A stretch of DNA of 64,000 nucleotides from the NCBI GenBank assembly GCA_024449915.1, contig JAMZAV010000640.1, positions 62,001 through 126,000 on the forward strand, in the 5' to 3' direction. Shown here one piece after another: positions 43,716 to 55,965 of the stretch. Position 1 is the first letter of the stretch. Every line of letters begins with the position of its first letter. Made by a program: the position numbers and the translations under genes. Origin of the DNA: Sweltsa coloradensis. Taxonomy: Eukaryota > Arthropoda > Insecta > Plecoptera > Chloroperlidae. Under the pieces are notes generated by a model, which saw nothing but the letters and a program-made list of their open reading frames with translations, was not told where the DNA came from and searched no databases.

Positions 43716-44228
43716 TAGGGATGGGCAAATGCGTGTACTTTCCTAAACGTGCACACTCTTGGCTGTCAGCGCGTGTACACGTGTACACGTACACATTGTT
43801 ATGTTTGCCACTTGCTAAAAAAAAAAAAATTGATTTACAGTACGCGATCTATTTTATTGGTGTAGCGCCTATTCACGCGTCAGCTGGTAGCGATCGAGTC
43901 TGGTAAGTACGTCTCTGCGCAGGTCCCGAGTTCCGTGTGATGATGCAAGACGCGACGCGTCAGTCCGACCTACACGGAGAGCTGTAGAGATAGCACTTTG
44001 TCTCACTATACGCCTTATGCGCAGTGCGCCTGCGCCGCGTCAGTCGAGAAGACAAGAGCTATCAAGACAGGCTCGCTCCTCTCTCGTGAGGCAAGGCCCG
44101 CCCGGCCGGCGGCTGGCCGGCACACAGCATAGGGACACGCACACACGTTTATTATTTCGTAAAAACAGTAAACGTGTAATCGCATGAAAACGTGTACACG
44201 TTTACACGTGTACACTATCCCATCCCTA
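43716..44228. mobile_element. hAT-like MITE, 513 bp, 8-bp target duplication
   Basis: TAGGGATGGG and CCCATCCCTA are flanked by CCGCCACC on both sides (43708-43715 and 44229-44236). GTACACGTGTACACG-type boxes cluster at both ends. The centre is GC-rich with CpG-rich ACGCGACGCGTCAG. Confidence 0.9.
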
Positions 44229-44236
44229 CCGCCACC

Positions 44237-44945
44237 CCTACAAAACATCGCAAAAAAAGACAAGGTGGCATGCAGACATTTTTAAAGGTCAGCTTTCCCA
44301 GCAGTGGCGCGAACAAACATTCCCTTAGAACATTTAAAAACGCTGTTAATACGAGGTTCTCAACATTCTTTTGCAAGGAGTTAGCCTGCGGACCACGCTA
44401 AGCGCTTATATGTTTGTTGAAGTCTAGACTCTTAACGAAAAACCCTCTACATAGCCTAATAGCCAAGCTAATATCAATTAATTCAAACATTAGCATTACG
44501 CGCTAAAATTGAGCGGGAAATCAGTAGGTCTATAATACTAGCCTTATTATAAGCCTACCATATTTTTACCCATTTAAACACTAGTAGGGTCTAGCCTAGC
44601 AAAGCTAGTCCAGGCCAACATTTCAATAAATTGCTAGGAGCCTCTGGTCATTGAGGGAGGGTGTACGGCTTGGATACCTCTATCCGCACAAAGAATTTTG
44701 TTTGCAATCGTTGGTATTGCTATGTACGCAAAAGGATTCTTTTGTGGCCAATGAGAGTGCATGACGCTGTACGCACAGAGAATTAGCGTTGCAAAATCTA
44801 TTCACTCGATGACACTACCCAAGTTCAAATTTGTTTTCCCCATGTTTGTTTTGTTATTTGTTCGGTAAATAACTAAATATGCATTAAACAAAACAGCTAG
44901 GCCTACAAAACTTTCAACGTTTCTATTTAAAATATAGGCCTAGGC
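44237..44945. other. Spacer that begins a tandem duplication
   Basis: The segment 44820-44935 (with AAATATGCATTAAACAAAAC and AAAACTTTCAACGTTTCTAT) is repeated at 46515-46600. Confidence 0.45.
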
Positions 44946-44946
44946 T

Positions 44947-46438
44947 AAAGCCGCATTCACATAAAGTGATTAAGACTATGGTTTAATTAAAGTTAAACAG
45001 TGTGATTTACGTGGAAGCGTTCACACAGATGACTATGTCTAACAATTAAGAACTATGACTAAGATGTGATTAAGCTAGATCAGGGCAAGGTTGGCATTAT
45101 AAACAGCTGGAACTTTGGACACACCATTACCAACAAGGCAAAAAAACACTTTCGTAATCGTGATTACTTAAAATCATTATTTCGCTAAAATACTGACTCT
45201 GTGGGACGAACTACTTTATTCACAACTTATAAAATGTTGATTTACGTGATAACATATCACGATAACATGACCAAATACGGTAGGCCCTACCTAATGCCAG
45301 TTGTGTGTAAATTGTCAACGTTGGCGTCCGTGCTCTCGCTTGACCTTGATGGCCGCCAGCTTATCTGGTTCCACCTATACCTGCGTTCATCAACCTCAGG
45401 ATTCTTATCTTGCAGTTTCTTATTTCTGCTTCTGTTTCTCTCTACTCACTATAGCCAGCCTGGATAGATGCTCTTGAGTCTGTTAGTATCACCACCTTCC
45501 TTTCTCTAAACTTTAAAGTATTCAATCTTCTCCAACGCTTTGCTTATTGCTCTCATCTCATCAAAATGCAATTGTTATTAAAAAAAATTGAAAATATAAA
45601 AACAATTAAAGAGGAGGGCTTAGGCTTATTTTTAATGATATGAGGCCAAATAGGGTTGGTAAGGTATCACCATAAATGCATTTTTAACAATTTTTACGAT
45701 CTCACAACCGCGTTTTACGACCCGACACCTCCACCATGATCCAGCCAAGATTAATTGAATTTTGACTACCTACCCGGCACCTCCACCAAAATTATGAAAT
45801 TGTGCATTTTTGGTGTAAATTTAGATATTTAGGCCTAGGCCCATATCTCGAAAATATTCCCAATAATCGATATCACATTGAAATATAGATTTTTTGACCA
45901 TCACTAGTTAAAAACGGCGTAAAACAAAGAACTAAAAAAAAGAAATTATATAGGCCGTAAATTGGAACAAAAATCCGTTGATACGTTTGGCACCCTCAAA
46001 ATCCGTTTAAACTGATAAAATCCGTAAAAACGGCAACCCTGAGCTAGATTACTAACGTTGAACTTCTTAGTCACTTGTTAGTAACAACATATCAACGGTC
46101 GATACGCCACAACGATACGACCAATGAAATCATTGCTACACTAAGTCAAATGTTGTCTGTTATTTACTGGCCTAGTATTTTAATTTTAAATTGACCGTTT
46201 CCGCTTCTGTTCTGCTTCCTGTTGGTTCTGAGTTCTTAAAAATTAGGTTAAGGTTTAACAACACAGCATAGATGATTTTGAAGATTCTTTCAACGAGTTT
46301 GTTGGAATCGAGTGCGAGTATGACTAGGCTAAGTTAGGGGGCAGAGCGGACGTTCAAACGCTAGTCAGTGTTAGTCTTAGTAATTTAAAATCATTAAACA
46401 TTAAACCATAGTCTTAATCATTTTATGTGAACGTGCCT
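44947..46438. mobile_element. 1.5-kb inverted-repeat DNA transposon remnant
   Basis: The left end GCCGCATTCACATAAAGTGA and right end CATTTTATGTGAACGTGCC, extended by TTAAGACTATGGTTTA and its complement, form a terminal inverted repeat of about 40 bp. The element separates the CTATTTA and GGACTTTCACCC parts that are adjacent in the neighbouring unit at 46590. A smaller element with a CGGCAACCCT end is nested at about 45648-46041. No transposase frame. Confidence 0.68.
45648..46041. repeat. Dispersed element, inverted copy at 61437
   Basis: Reads in reverse AGGGTTGCCGTTTTTACGGA at its right edge; the sequence matches 61437-61770 on the opposite strand, including CGGCACCTCCACC boxes at 45722 and 45776. 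Confidence 0.6.
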
Positions 46439-47003
46439 TAAAGGACTTTCACCCAAAAAGGAGTTTGTAGCCTAGGCCTGCCTAGGGGGTTGGGGATTGT
46501 TTACATTGTTTGTTTCATATGCCTAATTTGTTTGGTAAATATGCATTAAATTAAACAAAAACAACTAGCCCTACCAAACTTTCAACATTTCTATTTACAG
46601 GACTTTCACCCGAAAAGGCAACTTGTAGGCATAAGAGGTTGGCTTGTTTACACCCTTATTGCATGTAGGCCACACAACCTTCGTGTACAGTGTTACCAGA
46701 AAATCCCTGTGCGTAGCCTACAGTGTGAACTGCCATCGTCTCAAAAGAATCCTTTTGTGTAGCTTTGCCAACCATTACCCGCAAAATCCTTGTGCGTATA
46801 GACGCTCCTGTCCGGCTTATACAATATTATTGCGCCCAACTATTTGCTACATTGTAATTGTGCCCTGTTGCAGCACAATCTATCGAGGCTGGATTTAAAA
46901 TTACGTGAGTAAAGTCATTTTCATTCTAGAGCAGTAAGCCTAGGCCTAGCCATAGGCTTTCTGCCTAAGGTGATGACCTGGGACAGCCTTCACTCTGTGG
47001 TAA

Positions 47004-47280
47004 GGCCGCGTTTCCATAACTTTGGTTTAGTCTTAAGAAATTGTTATTGGTTGTTATGGTAACAAGAAATCCGATATCCTGATTGGTTAGTAATGTTTCA
47101 GTGGCCTGTCATAATGAAGTTACTCCTTTTCATTGGTCGTCGAATGAATAACAAAACGTCTGATTGGTCCATCATAAGAATTATGGTTTTGTTATAACAA
47201 TTTCTTAGGACAAAAACGTAAACAATTAAACACGTATTTCCTATCCCCTTATAACTAAACCAATTTGTGGGAACGCGGCC
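47004..47280. mobile_element. 277-bp MITE, GGCCGCGTT ends
   Basis: GGCCGCGTTTCC and GGGAACGCGGCC flank an interior with AACTTTGGTTTAGT and its partner ACTAAACCAATTTG. Flanks are TAA and TAG, close to the 3-bp TWA duplication of PIF/Harbinger elements; assignment tentative. Confidence 0.65.
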
Positions 47281-48047
47281 TAGCTGGTCTAGGCTAGGCT
47301 AGGCCTAGAGTTAATTGCAAGCTAGGCCTAGGCCTAGTAGGCAGGACACTTTCACATTCTTTCAATGGTAATTATGCAGAATCACTCAGCGGACCGGAAT
47401 TACTTTGGAAGGTAATTTAAACGATTGAGCGATGTTACTTACATGGTTTCTGGAGTGATTTAAGTCGGCGCACGCTGATTTGAGTATCTTTTTTGGTCAT
47501 TCGGAAGGTTTGTCGTGATTGACATAATGTTAATGTTTACGTTGGGAGAGAGTGTGTTGTATGTCGACTGGAGCGACGGCGATGTGGGGGAATGACGTAT
47601 TGCAGTGCTGGCAACCAAAGCCTTTGTATTTTATGGGATTGACTGGTTTTCCTGAGTTAGCGATTCATTAGAATGAGGTGTATTTGTGGTTTTGTTGTTC
47701 GGTATGAGTTGGGGTCCAGGGGCAGAGCCCCGGTGGGGGTTGGGGGGCAACGCCCCCCATTTAGTTGTGCATCGAATTTCATTTTTTATCTCATAAGTTG
47801 ATAGCACTGGTTTAGGCTGGATTTGAGTTCGAAGGTGGCGACGTGTGGAGGTCGGTGGAGGTGATGGTGGCTGTTTGTTAAGTGTTGTTAGTGTATGTTG
47901 TTTTGTGTTTTATTTTGTAAACACTTGTGTGCACCTGTTAAAAAAGCATAAAAAATTACTCTGTTGTGGTTGTTCTAGTGATTATTCAACAAAAAACGGA
48001 TTAAAAACATCGCTGAGTAACCCTTCACTTTTACCCTTTCAATTTTC

Positions 48048-48284
48048 GGTACTCTTTCGGATGGTATGCCCCAACTTAACAAACACTACGCCCACATCGC
48101 GGACAGTACAAACCTTTTTCACTAAAATACTCCACCTACAAAACCTTTAACGTTGCCAATTTAAACATAAAACACTTTCAAAGGAAAAGTACTTTCGTTT
48201 GAAATAGCGACGTTAAAGGTTGAATTGTTTTTAATGAAAAATAACAGTGTTTAAAAGTTGGGGCATACCATCCGAAAGAGTACC
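48048..48284. mobile_element. 237-bp MITE with 8-bp target duplication
   Basis: GGTACTCTTTCGGATGG and its inverted copy end the element, and CAATTTTC is duplicated at 48040-48047 and 48285-48292. No coding. Confidence 0.88.
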
Positions 48285-48995
48285 CAATTTTCAGCCAAGA
48301 GCGTAGAGGCTAGCTAGGCGTAGGCTAGCCTAGTATTGCTTCCAAGCTAGACTTTACCCTATACCCTACCTAGGCCTATTGCAAAGGAATATTTCATACA
48401 CAAACCTAGCCTAGGCTGTCTAGGCCCTAGGCCTAGGCCATTGAATTTGAAACTATAGAAGGGATGTTAAATACACAAAGTCTAGGCCTAGGGCCAAGCA
48501 GCCGCTCTAGCTAGGCTAGGCTCTAGACTAGGCCTTATTTAATGACTAGGCCTTGGCCTAGCCTAGCCCCCAACCGAAAGAGTGCCGCCTACCTATGTAA
48601 AGGTTAGGGTAGGCCTAGGCCCTAGGCTAGGCCCTACGGTCCTACATAGGCCTAAGCCAATTTAGCTAGGCAATTTAGTAATTTTATTCGACAAAGATAT
48701 AGGCTATAACATGTACATTACTTACTAGGGCCTACGAGATAACAAAATCGACTCGGATAGTGGCAAAGTTCACCAAGGAAGGAAAATAATGCACAATTTA
48801 GTTGGCACTTGGCAGAGGAGGCAAAAATGGTGGTTGCGCAAAATAATGACGCCACAGCCTTTGAGAAATAACAAGTATGCAAAAGTCTCAGCCTACTAGA
48901 CATAAAACAAGAATACTTGTGAATGGAGGACAGAAAAGTAAGCAAAGCGAGGCAATATTTTGAAAATTCCCAAAAACTTGGGATTTCTCCAAAAA
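48285..48995. repeat. Cluster of TAGGCCTA/CTAGGCCTAG palindromes
   Basis: The interval 48300-48670 is dense in AGGCCTAGGC-type repeats, as is 47280-47345. No gene recognised; function unknown. Confidence 0.6.
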
Positions 48996-49175
48996 AAAAA
49001 CTTGCTGCTGTCAATGCCAAAAGTTCAGGGTTCGATTCCCTCTTTAGGCAGAAGCTTTTAAACTTCTGATTTTGGCTTAAGTCCATCAGTTCTTGGTTAG
49101 GGAGGGAATGTGTCCCCTACTGAAAATCAGTTCTGTGACTGAGTGGGTAGACTCTAAAAAATACTATTTTGTTTT
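48995..49175 (+). repeat. SINE family 1, internally deleted copy
   Basis: Has the B box GGTTCGATTCCC, TAAGTCCATCAGTTCTTGG and then directly the 3' tail CTGAAAATCAGTTCTGTGA; about 200 bp of the body are missing. Confidence 0.82.
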
Positions 49176-49309
49176 TGTTTTAAAGAATATTTTAACTAAT
49201 GGCCTTATGGCCTAAATAATAGGCCAACAACTTTTTGATTCGAGATTAATTAATATCAAACCCTATTTCCAACTAAGTCGGGTAGGGGGTGGGAGGGTCC
49301 ACCACATTC

Positions 49310-50120
49310 TTGGCTCCACGGGGTTATCGAAGCCGGCTAGCCATGCCTGACGCTTCTCCCACATCATCTTTTTCTTCCTCTGCGTCATCAACTTCACTTT
49401 CTTCCTCTCCTCTGTCTTCATCCTCAGGGACCTCCACCAGTTTGTTCCATGTTTTCGTTCTTCCAAAATTTTCTTGGTTAATCCTTTCCCAAGCTGCATT
49501 TCTCTTTTTCAAATCCATTGCTATAACTTCTTCCCATCTCAGTCTGGGCCTCCCTCTTTTTCTCTGTTTGTTTCCTGCATCTTCTTCATACTGTACCTTA
49601 GGGATCCTGTCCTTCTGCATCCTCTTCATATGTCCAAACCACCTCAGCCTTTCTTTCCCTAGCTTAAAGTTTAAACTCTCTACTCCTAGCTCTTTCCTTA
49701 TCTTCGTGCTCCTCATCTTATCAATCTTCGTAAACTCCCATTACACTCCTTAAAAAATTTCATTTCCGCAGCTTGAATTTGTCTCTCTTCTTTACCCCCA
49801 ACTGGCCATGTCACTGCACCATATGTGAGTACCGGTACAAAATATGCTTTGTATATTAAAAGTTTGCATCTCCTTGGCACTTCTTTTTTCCAAAGCAGTT
49901 TCCTCACTAACTGGAAGAAACTCTCAGCGATACCAGTACGCCTTGCAATCTCCGCGTCTATTTTTCCATCGTCGGAGATTATGCTGCCAGGTATTTAAAC
50001 ATATGTGTCTCTACTAGTTCTTCCCTCGAAGTACAATCTTTTCCTATTCCCAGATTCTTACTTTTCCCCATAACCATCACTTCACTCTTGTCAATGTTAT
50101 CTCTAGTCCAAATTCGAGAT
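49310..50120 (-). pseudogene. LINE ORF2 C-terminal fragment (RTE-like or related clade)
   Basis: From right to left the minus strand reads NIDKSEVMVMGKSKN, KLLWKKEVPRRCKLLIYKAY, VLTYGAVTWPVGGKEERQ, then RKELGVESLNFKLGKERLRW, FGHMKRMQKDRIP and RGRPRLRWEEV. LTYGxxTW, RLRWFGHxxRM and RGRPRxRW are typical of LINE ORF2 C-termini often labelled endonuclease-reverse transcriptase. At least two frame changes occur (near 49715 and 49910-50000). No RT core is left. Confidence 0.8.
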
Positions 50121-50172
50121 AACATAATAAAAATATTCATAATAATTGACATAATTCATTATTAATTATTAT

Positions 50173-50352
50173 ATGCATGCATGCATGCATGCATGCAATG
50201 AAATAGTGAGTGAAGAAGAAAAGAGGGAAACAGAGAACAAGACAGTTGGAAAGGAAAAGTAAAAATGGAATGAGAGATCATCAATTAAATGAACGTACAA
50301 CGTGCTAGAGGGACGATGATAAGAAGGAAGGAAGGAAGGAAGGAAGGAAGGA
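50173..50352. repeat. (GCAT)n and (GGAA)n microsatellites
   Basis: GCATGCATGCATGCATGCA at 50174-50199 and GAAGGAAGGAAGGAAGGAAG at 50325-50351. Confidence 0.95.
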
Positions 50353-50806
50353 GGAGGAAACAAACCTACCACCGACTAATAGTCAATTGTAGGAGATAAA
50401 ACCAATACCAATAATAATCTCAAAGGGTCGTACCGGTACATATACGCACATAATTTGAGTGTGAATCTTCCTTGAGTCTGGGTCTCAGTGGAGTGGGAGG
50501 AAAGTGGGGGGAAAAAACTCAAAGCATTGTGTTTTTTAATCAAATGATTTAATTAATAAAAATCATTGATAAATCAAATCCACTTTTTCTTCCTTTTGAG
50601 CAACAATCACAAGAGTTCCAACTGATTTAAGCAAAGTTTTCCATAAAATAATTTTTGAATTATATTTTCAGAAAACCTTGTGAAAGTATTTGATCCGCTC
50701 ACCAACTTGACAAGTTTTTAATAAAATCTGATTTAAATCGAAAAAAAAAACTAATTTAAATCGAAAAGTTGATAAATAAAATTAACATATATTTTTATTT
50801 ATTTAA

Positions 50807-51464
50807 TTGGATGAGCGTGGCGAGCGAAGCGAAGATTCCATTTCACTGCACTGGAGAAAAAAATCCGGAATGTTTTTTCCCCCTTTTTTCTGTATTTTTG
50901 TGTTTGTTAACACGATTCCGGCTGAACCGATACGATGAAATTTTCTGGAGGCCTTCGAAATCTCTGAACTTACAACTGCCACGTTTTGAGCACTCATAAA
51001 TATTGCAATTTTACGATTTTTTCGATTTTTAAAAAGGTTCTTCGACTTATAACTGAAATTTGAGCGCGAATTGTGATTTTCACTAGAAATAATTATTCGA
51101 TTGCGCTCAAATTCCACACGAATATATTATTTTATAAAATTAAGGTTATGTGAAAAAATAATTACAATCGGATAAAGCATGTAGGTATTATAAGTCGAAG
51201 AAATTTTGTTTAAATCAAAAAAAATCGTAAAACTGCGATTTAAATGAGAAATCATTTTTCGCTTGCGCTCAAAAACGTGGCAATTCTAAGTTCAGAGATT
51301 TCGAAGGCCTCTAAAAAATTTCATCGCGATTGGAGTATCGGTTTATCCGGAATCGTGTTAACAAACAGACAAAAATACAAAAAGAAAAAGAAAAAAAGAC
51401 ATTCCAGATTTTTTCTCCAGGGTAGTGAAATGGAATCTTCTCTTCGCTCACTACGCTCATCCAA
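50807..51464. mobile_element. Palindromic relative of the Helentron-like family, copy D
   Basis: TTGGATGAGCGTGGCGAGCG at the left and CGCTCATCCAA at the right are the ends of two long inverted arms (about 200 bp, including ATTTCACTGCACTGGAG and TTTTCTGGAGGCCTTCGAAA). Related to copy A over the first 200 bp but without the 3' hairpin and CTAG. Confidence 0.7.
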
Positions 51465-51465
51465 T

Positions 51466-51600
51466 TACAAATATCGATCTTTGATTGGTTATCGTTCACT
51501 CGTCGATTGCGTCGGGGCCTGCAGGGTTGGCTTGGTCACTTTGGTTTACTGTCCCCCTCTGAAAATCAGTTGTTGAGTGGGTAGACTCTAAATACAGATT
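51466..51600 (+). repeat. SINE family 1, 3' half
   Basis: ACAAATATCGATCTTTGATT through CTGAAAATCAGTTGTTGAGT to GTAGACTCTAAATAC. Confidence 0.8.
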
Positions 51601-52187
51601 GATTTAAATGTAATAAATCCAATTTAAATCAAATAAATCAATATTTCTTTTTCAAATAAAATTTTTAAAAATCACACACCCTGACAAGCTCAAACCTGGA
51701 TGAGGTGAAGGGAACAAACTAAAGGGAGAGAAAAGAAAAGAGGAGAAACAAAGGAATGCTAAGGAGGAGAAAATAGAAGAACTGAAACCTGCCACCGATC
51801 AGATATTCAACAGCAGGACCTTCAACCACAACCTTCGTTTCCATTATTATTTACTACAATTCAGAAATTAAAAAAGTCCGCCCCAACCGGGAATCGAACC
51901 ATGTTTGTAGCTGGTTTTATTATTTTTACTTGTTTTATTAATTCAGTTTAGTGCACAGTGGATTACTAAAAAAAAGAGGCTTATGGCGTAATTATATGCC
52001 TCAACAAAAACAGATAAATAACATTTTAACAGATTTGTCACGGTGAATATGTCACAAAAATAGCACATATAAATATAATACACATTAAAATACTATCTAT
52101 TCTAATTAGAAGCCCTTGGATAAAACTTCATTGGTAAGGAGTCACGATTCACGAAGTCGGTAAAAACAATGTGCTACACCACAAGTT

Positions 52188-53086
52188 AATGGATGAGCGA
52201 AGCGAAGACTTCAATTTCACTGACCCCCCAAAAAATTTGCTCCGGTGCTTTTTTTTTTTTTTGTATTTTTGACTGTTTGTTTGCTCTCTACCGGGCAAAC
52301 GGCATATGCGATCTTGATGAAAATTGAAGGGGACCTTCGAAATCTCTAAACTTAGACCTGCCACGTTTTTGGGTACAATCGAAGAAATATTTCCCATAAA
52401 TATCGTACTTTTCAGATTTTTTTTCGATTTTTAGTGCGATATTTTCGTGACATTTTTTCGTAAGTGGCGGTATAATAGCTTTTACAACAAAATTGGGGAG
52501 AATTTGTTTTTTATACCAAAATTTGAGATAAAATTGGTTTTTATACCGAAATTAATGATTTTTAAGTGCAAAAAATACAAATATATCTGTTTTATTCACT
52601 GGAAAATCTATTTATTGTCAATACAAATGGTGAAATTATTACGCGTAATGGCATCTTGTCCAAAGCATTTTTAATGCAACTGAAGAAATATTTTTTTCAT
52701 CGTAATGAATTAGAAAATTAACGTTATTAAATTTGCATTTTTAAAATGACCACCTGCATCAATATTGTAAGTCCGCTCCTAACGCCTGTATCAAAGTAAG
52801 TATTGCTTTTAAGATCTAATATTTTTTCCAAAATTGGTACTTTTATTTACCAAAATATGCATATTTTTGCCCATTTTTTAAAACGAAATTCATAAGTTTT
52901 ATTTACCATTTAATCTTGCCGTTAATAATAACAATATTAACATGTAAAAAATAAAACTTGACAACAATCACCTACAATTCGTTCAAAAAAGCACTTGATA
53001 AGTAAAGAGATCCCACGCAAACTAAAAACTTACGAAAAAGCTCATCCATCAACGCGACTAAAAAATGCGTTTACGAAGCCTCCTAG
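52188..53086 (+). mobile_element. Helentron/Helitron2-like element, copy B
   Basis: Starts ATGGATGAGCGAAGCGAAG; near the right end AGCTCATCCATCAACGCG is followed by the hairpin partner TGCGTT and the terminal CCTAG before T. The first 260 bp match copy C (ACCGGGCAAACGGCATATGC). No coding. Confidence 0.65.
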
Positions 53087-53900
53087 TTTAAAATCATTGA
53101 ACAGTAACTGTTCATCAAGGGAATAAAAAGCGTTTGGTAATAAAACTTCTTCCAGGCTTCTTTTGAAGGTATTTCTACTAGTACTCGGGATAATTTTCTC
53201 TAGGCCGTATTAATTTAAATTTGTCACTACTATCCCAAGGTGTAGCGGGCTCCCATCGAAGCGGACTGCAGTCTGTGCCTTTCAACGAAGATGTTGTTAG
53301 CTCCTTTTGTAAGGTGAGCCCATGTCCCACCGCCGTTATATTATGAGTATGAATTTTCAGGGTTTGGAACCATTCCCTGCTTCTATCAGCATGAGTGTTT
53401 CGACTCCCTACATCCCCAGTCTAGAGTGGTGCATTATTACCTAACAGTTGACGCGCCCTTAAACAAAATAAACCCAACCTCACTATGACGTTTTGTACTT
53501 GTTTATGTTCCCGCGCTGACAAAGAACCACAGCATAGCAGGCGGTGATCTAAGGTGCTCAGCACAACAACAAGAAGGCGCTGCGCTGTTTAGTTTGGCTT
53601 TGGGCACAATAGGCGTCTCTCACAACTGGCTGCATGGCCCAAGCATCCGAAGCCCAAAAAACAGGAAGAAGAAGAAGAAGGGAATGGCGTCTCTGCCAAG
53701 ATGCCGTGTGCGGTACTGAAATTGCGCTCCGCTTTTAAAACCTGTTTGTCCCTCACGGGATCTATTTCGAGTAGGAATGCTTCAGGTTTATCTTTTCTTT
53801 TGCGCGGTCGCTAAATGTGAAAATTTTTCCTTCATCTCAGCCCCGTATCGCGATAAAAAACTATTATTTTCTTTTCCCTTTCGTGGCTGGCACCCCCTAG
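53087..53900. other. Spacer before the GC-rich block
   Basis: No gene; (GAA)n at 53670-53682. Composition rises sharply in GC after about 53880. Confidence 0.4.
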
Positions 53901-54685
53901 GGCAGCCTTTCCCGCAAGTCGCCCCCTTCAGGGGTGACCGCGCTTTTCTTCCCTGGGTAAACGGGGAGGCGGTTGCGTCGATGGCTCTCCCCCCCCCCCC
54001 TGTGCAATCGCGCGTCATGTAGGCGTCGGCGAACATGAGGGAAACCCCCGTTTGGACGCCAACGGGCCGGTAAGGGTTGAGCCCCGGAGCAACACCAGGC
54101 GAAGCGGGTGCGTCTCCCCCCTGAGCCCGACCACCCTCGCCAGACGCCCACCCACCAAGGGCCGGCCAGACGGGCCCACCCAGGTCGAGACCCCCCCCCC
54201 CTCCATCAAGCGCAGAACAAATTCTCTGCGCTACCCGAGCACGGTTATTCTTCACACCCGGGGCCCCGACTCAGGGGACCGACGTCGCCGACGATGGAGG
54301 GGCGTCGCCACCCCCACCCCCAAACGGATCGCGTCCCCCCCATCAAGGGTTTACGGGTTTACCAGGTACGGACGGCTGGCGTGTGTTAAACGCTCGGTCT
54401 TCGGACTTTACAATACCCCAAAAGAACGGTTTCTACAAGGGGCTCTCACCGCAGAGGCCGACTACGGGCGTGACCCTGCCTTAAAAAAACACCATGCCAA
54501 TGGCTTTCCTACTCAACGGCCCCTGTAAGACACGCCGCTTTTTTATCAGGGGCCTGAGCTCCCCCCACGACAGCGACGAGTGAAGTCGGACCGGGCCGCC
54601 GCTGGCTACAATATCAAGAGATCTTCCAAAAACCAAGGGGCCGGGTCCCACCCCCGGGGCCCCCCGGGGCGCCCCCACCCCCCCT

Positions 54686-55198
54686 GTGGAACGATGGTGT
54701 CGATCCCACCAACAAACCACTCTCGGAGTGAGCGCCTCGGCCACGTGGTCGTCAGGTTGGAAGCGTACCGGGGGAAAAGGGGCATACCCATGTGTCAACT
54801 CCCAAAATACAATCTTTCCGCAAATTCGCGAGCACAACCCCCGGTGCTACAAGTGCGGGGCCCCCCCCCGTGGCCAGGATGCGTCAAGACGCGCGACCAA
54901 CGGTACCTGTGAAAACTGCTCCGGGCCCCACCCGTTGCCGGGGGGACGTGCCGAAATACGCCCGGGCCTCGAGCGCCAACGTGGTCCGGCCCGCCGAGGG
55001 TTTTCGTCGCCACCCCCCTCCAACCCCCCCCCCCCGCTCGCGTCCGGCGGGCACCTCCCCCGTCGAGACGGCGTCTATACCGCGATTTCCCCCCCCTTAC
55101 TTCCCCCACCAGACTTCCCCCAGTCCTCCATCTCCCCCGGGTCTCCCCCCACCGGCGCCACCCCCCCTTTCTTTCGCCGCCCCCGGTGGCGACACTGA
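54686..55198 (+). pseudogene. LINE ORF1 (gag-like) zinc-knuckle region
   Basis: CYKCGAPPRGQDASRR and CENCSGPHPLPGG (54845-54945) are the CCHC knuckles that bind RNA in Jockey-clade ORF1 proteins. Frame continuity is poor and a proline-rich stretch follows. Confidence 0.65.
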
Positions 55199-55339
55199 CC
55201 AACCCTTTGGGGCATTGTCTGCCTTCCCCCGAGCTACTCCCCCCTTCTCCCACGAGACCACCCACTATACATATGGCGGCATGTCCGGGCCCTCGCCCCC
55301 CTCCAACTCCCCGGAAATCCCCCCTGGGCCCTCCCCCCG

Positions 55340-55965
55340 GCATCGCATCGGGGCCTGGAATGCCAACGGTGGCTTAAGGCGAAAACCCCCGGAACTCATA
55401 CTGTTTATGGGGAAAACCCCCGCCGTCTCGATACCCCCTCACCCCGAGACCCACCCCAGCCCGGATGTCGGGAAAGTGGCAAACCACGTGTATCCCCGCA
55501 TGACCGCCCTGGTCGCGCTGGAGGGGGGGACGGCCACCCTGTTAATCCTGCGCCAGCACGTGCCCCCAAAGGCCCCACCCTGCGCATGTCGGGGCGACGG
55601 CGATCGAGACCCGCCCCCCTAGGGGCCCCGCTCCGATTTTTCAGCTCCCGGCCCCCTGGGGGACGCTCACGGCGGGTGACCCGACGGCCTGACCCCCGGC
55701 CGACCCCACCCCCGTGGCCGGGGGACCTGAACGCCAAGCACCCGTCTGGGACTCCACGATACCCAAAGTGCGCGGCGAGGCCCCCTTTGCCCACGCACAA
55801 AAAACACGGGCTATGTGGTAGCCGGGCCACTCGACCCCCCCCACTATCCCTTTATTCCCCCTCACATCCCCGACGTCTCGACGTTGCCCCCCTCTCCCGG
55901 ATCCGCGTTCCACGACTCACGTCCATCCCCGGGGCCTGACTTCGGACCACAACCCCATCCTATCC
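55340..55965 (+). pseudogene. LINE endonuclease domain
   Basis: RIGAWNANGGLRRKPPELIL (from about 55345) is the start of an APE-type endonuclease. GDLNAKHPSGTP (55721) and SDHNPI (55942) are its catalytic and terminal motifs. They lie in different frames. Confidence 0.75.

Larger units (their letters stand above)
50515..51683. repeat. MITE rich in ATTTAAAT, copy 3, interrupted
   Basis: 50515-50780 matches 13.8 kb in reverse; 51600-51683 carries the other end (AATCACACACCCTGAC). Between them lie the palindromic element 50807-51464 and a SINE fragment. Confidence 0.55.
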
